43,662 nucleotides of DNA from an uncultured bacterium. Its GTDB lineage: Bacteria > Latescibacterota > UBA2968 > UBA8231. A model generated the notes under the pieces. That model was not told where the DNA came from, did not search any database, and saw nothing but the letters and a program-made list of their open reading frames with translations. Location of the stretch: assembly GCA_937942165.1 (NCBI GenBank), contig CALDFW010000026.1, forward strand, positions 1 to 43,662, read 5' to 3'. Below are positions 35,785 to 43,662 of the stretch, in pieces; positions within the stretch are counted from its first letter, which is position 1; every line of letters starts with the position of its first letter. Both the position numbers and the translations under genes were made by a program.

Positions 35785-36243
35785 ATGAAAAAATGCATAG
35801 GGCTGGTAGCCCATGATAACTGCAAGAGCGACCTAATTGGTTGGGTTAGCTACAACTGGCACACGCTGGCCAAACACAAGCTCGTCTGCACGGGCACGAC
35901 GGGCCAGTTGGTTGAGGAAACCCTGCGCGAAAAGAGCGCCCAATCGCTCGATCTTCACAAGCTGAAATCTGGGCCCCTAGGCGGCGATCAGCAGCTGGGC
36001 GCCATGATCAGCGAAGGGGAAGTAGACGTATTGATCTTTCTGTGGGATCCCATCAGCGTCCAGCCACACGACGTCGACGTCAAAGCCCTCTTGCGCATTG
36101 CCGTCCTTTACAACGTGCCCACGGCGTGTAACCGCGCCACGGCAGACTTTGTCATTTCTTCTACCCTCCTAGAAAAACCCTACACACCGAAGGATAACAA
36201 AGAGCGCATCCAGACTTATCTAAAGAGAGAATTGCCCCTGTAA
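35785..36243 (+). CDS. mgsA: Methylglyoxal synthase
   Basis: A 152-residue enzyme converting dihydroxyacetone phosphate to methylglyoxal and phosphate, a bypass that relieves sugar-phosphate build-up. Family blocks are GLVAHDNCKSDL, VCTGTTGQL, SGPLGGDQQLGAMI with the catalytic Asp region, LIFLWDPISVQPHDVDVKALLR (positions 86-107) with the catalytic His, and PTACNRATADFVI. The length is typical. No regulatory site is evident beyond a modest AGG before the ATG. Confidence 0.94.
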   Translation: MKKCIGLVAHDNCKSDLIGWVSYNWHTLAKHKLVCTGTTGQLVEETLREKSAQSLDLHKLKSGPLGGDQQLGAMISEGEVDVLIFLWDPISVQPHDVDVKALLRIAVLYNVPTACNRATADFVISSTLLEKPYTPKDNKERIQTYLKRELPL

Positions 36244-36290
36244 TTCGTCACCATTCTTCTAATAAAGTCCGACCCAAAGAGGAAAACGCT

Positions 36291-38774
36291 ATGCATAGCC
36301 ATTCCGTTAAGCACATGAGCGGCCTCTACAAGGTCCTCGCCATCGGCCTTTTCGTCGCCCACACTACCGCAGATGGCAAAGCACCGATCATCAATCCGGG
36401 GGCACCGGGCCAGCCCGGGCGCACGCTCAGCGCAGAGCAGGCGACCCGACTGGCCAACACGAGCCATTCGCGCGACGATATACGCTTTGTGCAGGACATG
36501 ATCCCCCACCACGGACAGGCTCTCGAGATGGCTGCTCTGGTAGCCGATCGCACCAACCGCTCCGAGCTTATCGATATCGCTGGACGCATCAACTCATCGC
36601 AGGCGGACGAGATTGAGTTTATGGAGGACTGGCTAGCTGAGCGCAACGGAGTCCAACAGAGTTCGCACGGACACCACGGACACACCCATAGGTCGCACGC
36701 CGAGATGGGCATGGCGACCCCCGAACAGATGGCCGCGCTGGCCGCATCAGAGGGCGCCGAGTTTGACCGCCTCTTTCTCACCCTAATGATTCGCCATCAC
36801 GAAGGGGCCGTCGATATGGTTGATGATCTACTCGATCAACCCGGCTCGGCCTACGATCCGATTCTCTTTGAATTTACCTCCGACATAACCAACGATCAGA
36901 CGGCGGAAATCGAGCGCATGAGCGCCCTCTTGGCTACGCTTTCAACGGACCCTCGCGTCGGCCTGGGCGCCGGCTTTGACGACGCAGAACAGGTCTTACT
37001 CAACCTGCGGCTAGTCGCCTCTCTGCCTAAACCCGTTGGCTTTTTTGACCCGCAAAACCCGGCTGGACTTCCGCCGAAAAAGCCCGATGAGAAAGATGCC
37101 GATAGCACCGCAGCAGCCGTGAGCGATAGCACCCACCTGCACGTAGCCGCTGCCGATTCAGCCGGAGCGGACAGCACCGCAAACAAAGAGGAAGACGAGG
37201 AAAACCGCTCTCCTCTGCTGAGCTTTTCCAATACAGATATGGCCTTTGACGGCGACGTGCTGGCCGTGGGCAGCTATCACGGCTTCAACCTGTACAAGCT
37301 GGAGAAGGACGGCACGCCGAAGCTCATTAGCTCCATTGTCTGCCCGGGCGGCCAGGGCGACGTCTCCATTGTCGGCGACCTGCTGCTGATGTCCGTCGAA
37401 CAGACGCGTGGGCGCATAGACTGCGGACTCGAGGGAGTAGGCCAAGACGTCAGCCAGGAGCGCTTTCGCGGCCTGCGCATCTTCGACATCAGCAATCTAA
37501 AAAAACCCAAACAGGTTGGGGCCGTACAGACCTGTCGCGGCTCACATACCCACTCGGTCGTCTCAGGCCCCGAGCCGGACGGCAAGCTCATCGTCTATAA
37601 CTCGGGCACTTCTTCCATTCGCGACGAAGAGGAGCTAGCCGGCTGCGTCGACGGCACGCCGGGCGACGACCGCACGGCGCTTTTCCGCATCGACATCATC
37701 GAGATTCCCGTGGAAGACCCGTCGCAGGCGCGCATCGTGGCGAGTCCGGCCGTCTTTGCCGATCCGGAAACGGGCAACCTAGCCGGCCTGTGGCGCGGCG
37801 GCGATCACGGAGACGATACGCAAAGGACGCGGCGCACCGACCAGTGCCACGACATCACCGTATTTCCCGAGCGCAACATAGCCGCCGGCGCGTGTTCGGG
37901 GAACGGGATCCTCTTCGATATTTCCGACCCGCTCAATCCGCAGCGCATGGATGCCACGGTCGATGCCGGCTTCGCCTACTGGCACTCGGCCACGTTCAAC
38001 AACGACGGCACCAAGGTCATCTTCACCGACGAATGGGGTGGAGGCAGCCGACCGCGCTGCCGCGCCCACGATCCGCTCGACTGGGGTGCCGATGCCATAT
38101 ACGATATCGTCGACGGCCAGCTCGAGTTCCGCAGCTACTTCAAGATGCCGGCCCCGCAGACCGAAGAAGAGAACTGCGTGGCGCACAACGGTTCGATCGT
38201 GCCGGTGCCGGGGCGCGACCTATTTGTTCAGTCGTGGTACCAGGGTGGCCTGTCTCTGGTCGATTTCACCGACTCGGCCAATCCCGTTGAGATCGGCTAC
38301 TTTGATCGCGGCCCCATCGACGAGGAGACGCTTGTTACGGGCGGGTTTTGGTCTTCTTACTGGTACGGCGGTCGAATCTATGCCACCGAAATTGTGCGCG
38401 GGCTAGACGTGCTGGCGCTAGCCACCAGCGAGCACATGTCGCAAGCGGAAATCGATGCAGCCCACTCGGCCGAATACAGCAAGGGCTTCAATCCGCAGCA
38501 GCAGTTTGCCGTCACCTGGCCCGACGAGCCCACGGTAGCGCAGGCGTACGTCGACCAGCTCGGACGCAGTCAGGCGCTCAGTTCCGAAACGATCTCGGCG
38601 CTAACAGACGCGCTCCAGCGCGCCGAGAAGCGCCTGAGCAAATGGCGCAAGCGCGACCGTGCACTTGCCGATGAATTGGCCGGACTCGCCCAAGCGATGG
38701 CAGACGACAGCGGCTCTGCACAGCATGGGCAATTGACCCTACTGCTAGACCAACTAGCGGCCCGTCTGCGCTGA
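36291..38774 (+). CDS. DUF305-LVIVD propeller fusion, exported
   Basis: An 827-residue protein. The first 30 residues include a signal-like hydrophobic run. Residues about 55-235 are a DUF305 domain with the paired His motifs DMIPHHGQALEM (His73-His74) and LMIRHHEGAVDM (His169-His170), separated by a His-rich stretch HGHHGHTHRSH (126-136). DUF305 proteins such as cyanobacterial CopM bind copper in the periplasm. After an acidic Ser/Ala/Asp linker (260-305), residues 310-730 form a propeller with LVIVD-type strands (LRIFDISNLKKPKQVG, ILFDISDPLNPQRMD, LSLVDFTDSANPVEIG). A charged helical C-terminus ends the chain. The ATG at 36291 has AGAGGA. Periplasmic metal binding is inferred; the function of the fusion is unknown. 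Confidence 0.85.
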   Translation: MHSHSVKHMSGLYKVLAIGLFVAHTTADGKAPIINPGAPGQPGRTLSAEQATRLANTSHSRDDIRFVQDMIPHHGQALEMAALVADRTNRSELIDIAGRINSSQADEIEFMEDWLAERNGVQQSSHGHHGHTHRSHAEMGMATPEQMAALAASEGAEFDRLFLTLMIRHHEGAVDMVDDLLDQPGSAYDPILFEFTSDITNDQTAEIERMSALLATLSTDPRVGLGAGFDDAEQVLLNLRLVASLPKPVGFFDPQNPAGLPPKKPDEKDADSTAAAVSDSTHLHVAAADSAGADSTANKEEDEENRSPLLSFSNTDMAFDGDVLAVGSYHGFNLYKLEKDGTPKLISSIVCPGGQGDVSIVGDLLLMSVEQTRGRIDCGLEGVGQDVSQERFRGLRIFDISNLKKPKQVGAVQTCRGSHTHSVVSGPEPDGKLIVYNSGTSSIRDEEELAGCVDGTPGDDRTALFRIDIIEIPVEDPSQARIVASPAVFADPETGNLAGLWRGGDHGDDTQRTRRTDQCHDITVFPERNIAAGACSGNGILFDISDPLNPQRMDATVDAGFAYWHSATFNNDGTKVIFTDEWGGGSRPRCRAHDPLDWGADAIYDIVDGQLEFRSYFKMPAPQTEEENCVAHNGSIVPVPGRDLFVQSWYQGGLSLVDFTDSANPVEIGYFDRGPIDEETLVTGGFWSSYWYGGRIYATEIVRGLDVLALATSEHMSQAEIDAAHSAEYSKGFNPQQQFAVTWPDEPTVAQAYVDQLGRSQALSSETISALTDALQRAEKRLSKWRKRDRALADELAGLAQAMADDSGSAQHGQLTLLLDQLAARLR

Positions 38775-38787
38775 GGTGAGCAAACAC

Positions 38788-39195
38788 ATGGATCAAGTGA
38801 CGTTCCGCTTGCCGGCCTATCCGCGGGGTTTTCACCTGGTGACCCACCACGTCGAAGCCGCCCTGCCGCCCCTGCCTGTAACGGGCCTGCTACACCTCTT
38901 TATTCAGCATACGTCGGCCGGTCTCACGCTCAACGAGAACGCCGACCCCACGGTGCGCAGCGACTTTGCCGCCAGCTTCGATGCGCTGGTGCGCGAAAAC
39001 GAGCCCTATTACAGGCATACGCTCGAAGGGTCGGATGATATGCCCGCGCATATAAAGGCATCGCTCGTAGGTAGCTCCGTCAGCGTGCCGATCGTGCAGG
39101 GCCAGCTAGGTCTGGGCACGTGGCAGGGTATCTATCTGTGTGAATTTCGCAACCGGGGGGGTGCCCGCAGCCTCGTTGCAACGATCGTGGATTGA
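38788..39195 (+). CDS. YjbQ/UPF0047 family protein
   Basis: A 135-residue member of the YjbQ family, whose E. coli representative has a weak thiamine-phosphate synthase activity and unknown true role. Family blocks are YPRGFHLVTHHVEAAL, GLLHLFIQHTSAGLTLNENADPTVR (positions 37-61), DDMPAHIKASLVGSSV and LGTWQGIYLCEFRNRGG, which contain the conserved His and Asn/Asp metal-site residues. The ATG at 38788 is chosen over a GTG at 38776 because GAGGTGAG sits at good distance from it and the N-terminus matches family members. It lies just downstream of the DUF305-LVIVD gene. Confidence 0.9.
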   Translation: MDQVTFRLPAYPRGFHLVTHHVEAALPPLPVTGLLHLFIQHTSAGLTLNENADPTVRSDFAASFDALVRENEPYYRHTLEGSDDMPAHIKASLVGSSVSVPIVQGQLGLGTWQGIYLCEFRNRGGARSLVATIVD

Positions 39196-39217
39196 GCAGG
39201 AGAAGGGAGTAACGCCC

Positions 39218-39997
39218 ATGGGCGGATCAGATCTACCCGAACACGTGCGGGCCAATCGTCACTACTGGGACGGCATGGCCGACCAGTGGGTCGCCGCGGG
39301 AGAGCGTCTTTGGGCGTCCGAACCACAGTGGGGTCAGTGGGGCGTGTCCAACGCAGAGGCACCGCTGCTGCCCGACAGCCTCTCTGGACAACGCGCGATT
39401 GAACTGGGCTGCGGAACGGGCTACGTCTCGGCGTGGATGGTCCGACGCGGCGCCATCGTCAGCGCCGTCGATAACTCGGCCAACCAGCTTGCGACCTGTC
39501 GCCGCCTGCAGGGCGAGCACGGCCTCGATTTTGAAACGCTCCACGGCAATGCCGAGACGCTGCCCTTTGCCGACGAGTGCTTTGACTTTGCCATAAGCGA
39601 ATACGGCGCGGCCATCTGGGCCGACCCCTACCGCTGGATTCCCGAGTCACATCGCCTGCTGCAACCGGGCGGACGACTGGTGTTCTTGGGCAATAGCCCT
39701 CTGCAGATGCTCTGCGTGCCGGCCGACGGCTCTGAGACTACGTCTCGGTTGGAACGCTCGTACTTCGGCATGCACCGCTTTGACTGGCGCACGGTCGAAG
39801 TCGATCCAGGCGGCGTAGAGTTCAACCTAACGATCTCCGCGTGGATTCAGCTGTTTTCGCAAACGGGCTTTATCGTTGAGAATTATTTAGAGCTAACCGC
39901 TCCAAGCGATGCGCAGGGTTCACCCTTTGGCGTCTCTGCCGAATGGGCCCGCAGCTACCCCAGCGAGCAGGTCTGGATGCTGCGCAAACAGGCGTAG
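39218..39997 (+). CDS. SAM-dependent class I methyltransferase
   Basis: A 259-residue cytoplasmic methyltransferase: motif I is AIELGCGTGYVSAWM, the acidic residue of motif II is in VSAVDNSANQL, LHGNAETLPFADECFDFA follows, and the post-motif block is HRLLQPGGRLVFLGNS. This is the Methyltransf_11 (UbiE-like) layout; the substrate is unknown. The ATG at 39218 has GGAGAAGGGAG just upstream and lies 22 bases after the YjbQ gene. An earlier in-frame start would overlap that gene and was not used. It converges on the exosortase pair with an 8-base gap. Confidence 0.86.
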   Translation: MGGSDLPEHVRANRHYWDGMADQWVAAGERLWASEPQWGQWGVSNAEAPLLPDSLSGQRAIELGCGTGYVSAWMVRRGAIVSAVDNSANQLATCRRLQGEHGLDFETLHGNAETLPFADECFDFAISEYGAAIWADPYRWIPESHRLLQPGGRLVFLGNSPLQMLCVPADGSETTSRLERSYFGMHRFDWRTVEVDPGGVEFNLTISAWIQLFSQTGFIVENYLELTAPSDAQGSPFGVSAEWARSYPSEQVWMLRKQA

Positions 39998-40005
39998 GAC
40001 ACGGC

Positions 40006-40653
40006 TCAGTTCTGCGCGCCGCGAACAGACGACGGGCTCACAAACGACAGGACGGTATCCCAGAGCGAAACGCGCGCCTGCGGCACGTCTTGCACGGGTT
40101 TACGCGCTCTCTTTTTTGTCTTGCGAGACTTGGAACGCCGCGCGGGCTTGGCATCGTGAAGGGGCTCCGCATTCAGCAAGGGACTGGTCTCCGCGTCTTC
40201 CTCACCAGCCTCAGACGGCAAAAGCGCAAGCTTACCGCGCGTGCTAAACCACAGCATCAATATCATAGCAGAGCCAAACCAATCCCTGACCAGTGCCACC
40301 ACTTCCTGCCCTCCCATCTGCCGTACCAGGAGCTGAAGCTCTAGCAGGATGAGCACAGATTGCAATAGACTCGTCAGCAACGCGGCGACGGCCGTCCCCA
40401 AAAGACGCCAGCGCAACGAACGACCAGAGCTAGCGGCAAAGAGGGCCGCTGCCGCAATGATATCCGGACACGCTACCCCCTGTCCGACAGGCTGCCCAGA
40501 GCGCAGATAGATTGGAATATCCGTAAGCTGCAGCCCGAACTGCACTCCGCTCAGGAGAAACTCCATATAGAAGTCCGAGACGTAGGTCCATCCCATCAGC
40601 AGCAGGGCGCCAGACAGCAGGAACTCGCAGATAAATCTACCTCGGTAGTGCAT
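40006..40653 (-). CDS. Exosortase-associated membrane protein (XrtH-partner-like)
   Basis: A 215-residue protein with about four membrane segments in the first 150 residues (ICEFLLSGALLLMGWTYVSD, then a cluster at about 65-110 and SAMILMLWF). A hydrophilic, strongly basic C-terminal tail (RRSKSRKTKKRARKP) would lie in the cytoplasm. Its ATG overlaps the stop of the exosortase-like gene (TGATG), so the two are translated together. In XrtH-type systems an associated membrane protein lies directly after the exosortase, which is the basis for this label. I do not recognise it by sequence alone. Function unknown. Confidence 0.62.
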   Translation of the reverse strand: MHYRGRFICEFLLSGALLLMGWTYVSDFYMEFLLSGVQFGLQLTDIPIYLRSGQPVGQGVACPDIIAAAALFAASSGRSLRWRLLGTAVAALLTSLLQSVLILLELQLLVRQMGGQEVVALVRDWFGSAMILMLWFSTRGKLALLPSEAGEEDAETSPLLNAEPLHDAKPARRSKSRKTKKRARKPVQDVPQARVSLWDTVLSFVSPSSVRGAQN

Positions 40654-41255
40654 CACGCCCCCTTTTCTACCGAAGAGGCGTCTGCCGTTTCCGATACTCT
40701 GCGAATCCAATCGGTCCACAGCATCATCACAAACCCGAGGTTGAGTATGACCATAAAATAGAGATGGAAAAACTGCAGCAAGTCAGGTAACGTCAGCGCG
40801 ATCGCCCCCAGGATTACCAGGCGAAGCGTGCCGTAGGCGAAAAAGGCGGGCAACCCGAGTAGAGCGCCGCGGAGCTTGTGTTCCCAATCGGCCGGATAGG
40901 CTATCAGCGCAGCCAAGTAGATGAAGAACGCCGAAATGCCGCTACACTGATGTTCGACGTGAAAGACGAAGCGTCCGATCTCGATAACGGTGAATTCGTG
41001 CTGGTCTACCGGATCGTACGCGGCGACCGTTGCACCAAAGAGATCAATCAGCGACGCCGCAGTCCAAGAGATTGGCCAGAGATACAGGTCGCTGAACCAA
41101 GGTTTCCACTGGAGAAAAATTCCCATTAGCGTCGCCAGTCCCAAGCAGAATAGCAGGCAGAATCGGACCCTTATGTCCATCCCGTCCGATCCGCTCCCTC
41201 TATTCGTGGAAACAGGCTTTTCACCGGGTTTTTTTGTCGATTTTCCCTTAGACAT
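40653..41255 (-). CDS. Small exosortase/archaeosortase-like membrane transpeptidase (XrtH-like)
   Basis: A 200-residue polytopic membrane protein with the exosortase active-site pattern: Cys104 in EHQCSGI, Arg145 in YGTLRLVIL and His164 in FFHLYF, each at the expected edge of a membrane segment. The small size and the layout 'CSG-IYLAALIAYPADW...GTLRLV...FHLYF' are closest to the XrtH type. Exosortases cleave proteins carrying C-terminal PEP-CTERM-like tails in the inner membrane and may transfer them to another acceptor. No substrate with such a tail is visible here. The ATG at 41255 has no Shine-Dalgarno and abuts a TATATA, so Met26 (41180) may be the true start. Its partner gene overlaps by one base. 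Confidence 0.75.
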   Translation of the reverse strand: MSKGKSTKKPGEKPVSTNRGSGSDGMDIRVRFCLLFCLGLATLMGIFLQWKPWFSDLYLWPISWTAASLIDLFGATVAAYDPVDQHEFTVIEIGRFVFHVEHQCSGISAFFIYLAALIAYPADWEHKLRGALLGLPAFFAYGTLRLVILGAIALTLPDLLQFFHLYFMVILNLGFVMMLWTDWIRRVSETADASSVEKGA

Positions 41256-41616
41256 ATATAGTCTATCGGCCTATTGAGCAATTTCTCCACCAAAAAAGAG
41301 GCATCAAAATATCCGTCCAAAAAACGCGGGGCAACGGCCAGATCGTTGAGGATATATATCCCTGATAATCACTTTTAAAACGTTTGTAATTAAAATATCC
41401 GCTTTGATTTAAGTATATCTCTTGCAACGCTTTACATTTTTCCAATAAATAATAAAATTCGATTGCATAAAAAAGCGAGCATACCGATATTTCGCGTAAA
41501 CACGGGCTCGAATCCATGCCCACTGAGCCTTCTACCCCGTCTCTAAAAACGCGCGCTGGTGGCCTATTCTCTGTCTCTCTATAATCCTTCGCATCAAAAA
41601 CGCGTCTGAGCAGTAA
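41256..41616. other. AT-rich divergent intergenic region
   Basis: A 361-base gap between the divergent exosortase and spermidine-synthase-like genes. By hand count about 37% G+C over 41281-41520 and about 27% over 41341-41460, far below the neighbouring genes. No convincing gene is seen; an 84-codon minus-strand frame (41263-41517) ends 7 bases before the exosortase start but has no good ribosome-binding site. The right end holds a perfect TATAAT (41580-41585). The region probably contains two divergent promoters and perhaps a regulator site or an old insertion scar. Confidence 0.6.
41557..41585 (+). promoter_or_regulatory. Possible promoter for the spermidine-synthase-like gene
   Basis: A perfect TATAAT (41580-41585) lies about 32 bases before the ATG at 41617. 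The -35 at 17-base spacing reads TGGTGG and is weak. Confidence 0.4.
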
Positions 41617-43662
41617 ATGTCTATCGCGACGTGCTTCTTTTTTTCGGGGGCGGCAGCCCTGGTTTACCAAACCGCTTGGGTGCGGCAATTTGCGGTCGTA
41701 TTTGGCACTTCGGACACGGCCGTGGCCGCCGTTTTATCCGCCTATATGGGCAGCCTAGCGCTGGGCTGCTGGCTAGCTGAGCGCCACCTTATAAATCGAC
41801 CTAACCCCCTGTTTATATATGCTTTATTGGAGATAGGAATCGCAGTAGGTGCCCTGCTTGTCTCCTCTTTACAAGGCGCTACTGCAGCCGTATACGTGGG
41901 ATTTTTTGGCCATCAGCCTATCCTACCAGCAGCGAGCAGCGCGTTGGCGACCTACCAGTGGATCACAACCGTTGCCGTGCTGGCATTTCCCGTCGGCTGC
42001 ATGGGAGCGACCTGGCCCGTTATCGTGCGCCACGTCGTACAAACCGACGCATCCATCGGCCCAAAAACCGGACTGTTTTACGCCCTCAACACGGCCGGCG
42101 CCGTAGTGGGCACCCTGTCTACCGCCTATGTAATACTGCCCAACCTGGGCTTGCAGAGCACGATATGGCTAGCCGCCGCGATCAACGGAGCCGTGTGCCT
42201 GATCGCCCTGTCGCTCCACAAACGGACCGAAGCGCCCGTCAATCCATCCGACCCCGTGCAGCAGCAGCCGGACCGTTCCACTGGCCGCACGCAGCTCATT
42301 GTCCTGCTCGTCGCGCTATCCGGATTGATCTCCTTCTTTTTCGAAGTATTCTGGACGCGCCTGCTCAGTCCGACGATGGGAGGCACCATCGCGGCTTTTG
42401 CTACCATGCTCGCCGCATTTCTATCGGGCCTGACGGTAGGCGGCGCGTTGGCGGGCCGACTGGGCGCGCGGGCGCGGCGCGCGGCACCCGGCCTTGCCGC
42501 CGCACTAGGCGGCACGGCGCTGTTCACCTTGGCAAGCTATGAGATCCTCTGCGCCCTCTCCTTTGATCATCTGGAGCCCGCCACGCAAACGGCGGTGGCC
42601 CTAGCGGCGCTCTTTCCCTCCGCCGTCTGTATAGGCGCCACGTTTCCCCTGGCCGTGCGCGCCTATGCCCAGACGGCCCGAGAGGCTGCCCACGCCACCG
42701 CGCAGCTCTTTACGTGGAATACGATCGGCGCCATCGCCGGCAGCCTGCTCGCCGGGTTCTACCTGCTGCCGCAGTTCGGTTTCGCCACCGCACTCCGCTG
42801 GGCCATTTCTCTGAGCTTGGTGCTCATGCTCATCGCGCTCTGGCGACTGTGCTCTCTGCCTGCCCTGTATACGCGGTGCGCGCTTTTAGCAACCTGTCTA
42901 GCCGTAGCCATCTACACGCCTTCGACGCCCACCGCTCTGCTCAACGCCTCAGCTATTGCCCGTCCCGCAGAAGGGGAAATCCTTTTTTCACGCGTCGGCA
43001 AAGCGGCCAACGTGCTGCTCTACGCGTCAAAGGGGTCGTTTTACCTGCGCACAAATGGCCTGCCCGAAGCCAGCGTTCGCATGGCCAACAGCCCTCCGGG
43101 CGCGCACAGCACGCGCTGGCTTATGGCCCTGCCCCTCATCGCACGACCCGACGCGCGTTCAGGCCTCGTGGTCGGCTGGGGCGGCGGCGTCCTTCTCGAA
43201 GATCTTCCCCCAACCCTGCGCAGCGTAGACGTAGCCGAACTGGAGCCGGAAGTCATCGAGGCCAATCGGCACATCGCCGACGCGCGACACAGCAATCCGT
43301 TGGACGATCCGCGCATACGCATCGTGCTAAACGACGCGCGCGGCGCACTCGCGCTGTCCGACAAGCGCTACGATCTAATCGTGTCGCAGCCCTCTCACCC
43401 GTGGACAGCCGGCGCATCCCATCTGTATACGAGTGAATTTGTCGAAATGGCCAAGGGGCACCTCGAACCCGAGGGCGTATTTGTCCAGTGGATTGGAACG
43501 CCTTTTGTCGACTTGGAGCTGATGCGGGCGCTCTGCGCAACGCTCTTGGAGCACTTTAGCTATCTGCGCGTATACCAACCCTCTCGCGGCATGTTTATCC
43601 TCTTGGCTTCAGATTCCTCCCTGCAGCTGGAACAGCACGTCCATAACCGTGCGTCACAGCCC
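41617..43662 (+). CDS. Membrane-fused spermidine-synthase-like protein (truncated at the right edge)
   Basis: 682 codons are visible before the window ends. The N-terminal half is a polytopic membrane domain beginning FFFSGAAALVYQTAWVRQ, the hallmark of MFS-type fusions to spermidine synthase, with further segments to about residue 430. The rest (from about 450) is a Rossmann methyltransferase/spermidine-synthase fold: LVVGWGGGVLLEDLP (about 513-527), DVAELEPEVIEANR and LNDARGALAL. At the position of the spermidine synthase acidic motif it has SQPSHPWTAG (590-599) instead of an Asp-containing block, as is usual in these membrane fusions, so polyamine synthesis is doubtful. Divergent from the exosortase pair. 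Function unknown. Confidence 0.85.
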   Translation, partial: MSIATCFFFSGAAALVYQTAWVRQFAVVFGTSDTAVAAVLSAYMGSLALGCWLAERHLINRPNPLFIYALLEIGIAVGALLVSSLQGATAAVYVGFFGHQPILPAASSALATYQWITTVAVLAFPVGCMGATWPVIVRHVVQTDASIGPKTGLFYALNTAGAVVGTLSTAYVILPNLGLQSTIWLAAAINGAVCLIALSLHKRTEAPVNPSDPVQQQPDRSTGRTQLIVLLVALSGLISFFFEVFWTRLLSPTMGGTIAAFATMLAAFLSGLTVGGALAGRLGARARRAAPGLAAALGGTALFTLASYEILCALSFDHLEPATQTAVALAALFPSAVCIGATFPLAVRAYAQTAREAAHATAQLFTWNTIGAIAGSLLAGFYLLPQFGFATALRWAISLSLVLMLIALWRLCSLPALYTRCALLATCLAVAIYTPSTPTALLNASAIARPAEGEILFSRVGKAANVLLYASKGSFYLRTNGLPEASVRMANSPPGAHSTRWLMALPLIARPDARSGLVVGWGGGVLLEDLPPTLRSVDVAELEPEVIEANRHIADARHSNPLDDPRIRIVLNDARGALALSDKRYDLIVSQPSHPWTAGASHLYTSEFVEMAKGHLEPEGVFVQWIGTPFVDLELMRALCATLLEHFSYLRVYQPSRGMFILLASDSSLQLEQHVHNRASQP

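Noticed and set aside
41500-41530. tRNA T-arm-like sequence (ctcgaatcc)
   Set aside because: The flanks do not form a 5-bp T-stem, and no acceptor, D or anticodon arm could be fitted on either strand.

Overview
The window looks like a chromosomal segment of a free-living, moderately GC-rich, diderm bacterium of the FCB group (Fibrobacterota-Chlorobiota-Bacteroidota and related candidate phyla). The clues are two PorV/PorQ-type outer-membrane barrels, an exported propeller with a FlgD-like Ig C-terminus, a DUF5683 protein, a short SigA-type sigma factor, an 1100-residue SecA, a permuted-looking SpoIVB/S55 peptidase and many lipoproteins. A sulfatase and a phytanoyl-CoA dioxygenase-family protein next to these would suit a Latescibacterota-like lineage. 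That placement is inference; there is no rRNA or marker set to confirm it. No tRNA, rRNA, IS element, prophage or CRISPR array was seen.

Layout. 1-3083 (minus): a cyclic-nucleotide-binding protein, a sugar-nucleotide epimerase and a nucleotidyltransferase coupled by a 4-base overlap, and a truncated sulfatase. 3191-4663 (plus): a cytoplasmic S10 peptidase, convergent with ftsY (minus, 4672-5607). From 5874 a long plus-strand run begins: S55 peptidase, exported propeller protein, then a gapless riboflavin cluster ribD-ribE-ribBA-ribH ending in nusB, then secA and a membrane glycosyltransferase, closed by a strong bidirectional terminator at 18554. A small lipoprotein (minus) and purC (plus) diverge from a region with two good sigma70-type promoters. 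Two small ORFs and rhaB follow, then a sigma factor.

23325-32998 is an envelope-biased block: PHP phosphoesterase, FlgD-Ig propeller, two PorV/PorQ-like barrels, M50 site-2 protease, two related lipoproteins, divergent polysaccharide deacetylase, tgt and a small unknown gene, ending at a second strong terminator (33031). Then come yajC-fmt, a DUF5683 protein, a PhyH dioxygenase, mgsA, an unusual DUF305-LVIVD fusion, a YjbQ family protein and a methyltransferase. On the minus strand at 40006-41255 is an exosortase-like pair. It is separated by a strikingly AT-rich gap from a membrane-fused spermidine-synthase-like gene that leaves the window at the right edge.

How the parts work together: much of the window serves protein traffic and envelope building (SecA, FtsY, YajC, lipoproteins, PorV-like barrels, M50 and S55 proteases, exosortase), with cofactor and nucleotide synthesis (riboflavin, purine), tRNA modification and initiator tRNA formylation interleaved. 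The observations most worth checking are the RibBA whose DHBP-synthase half has lost its usual catalytic loop, the swapped order of S55 halves, the tightly coupled PorV/FlgD-Ig/M50 block, the DUF305-LVIVD fusion and the exosortase-like pair with no visible substrate.
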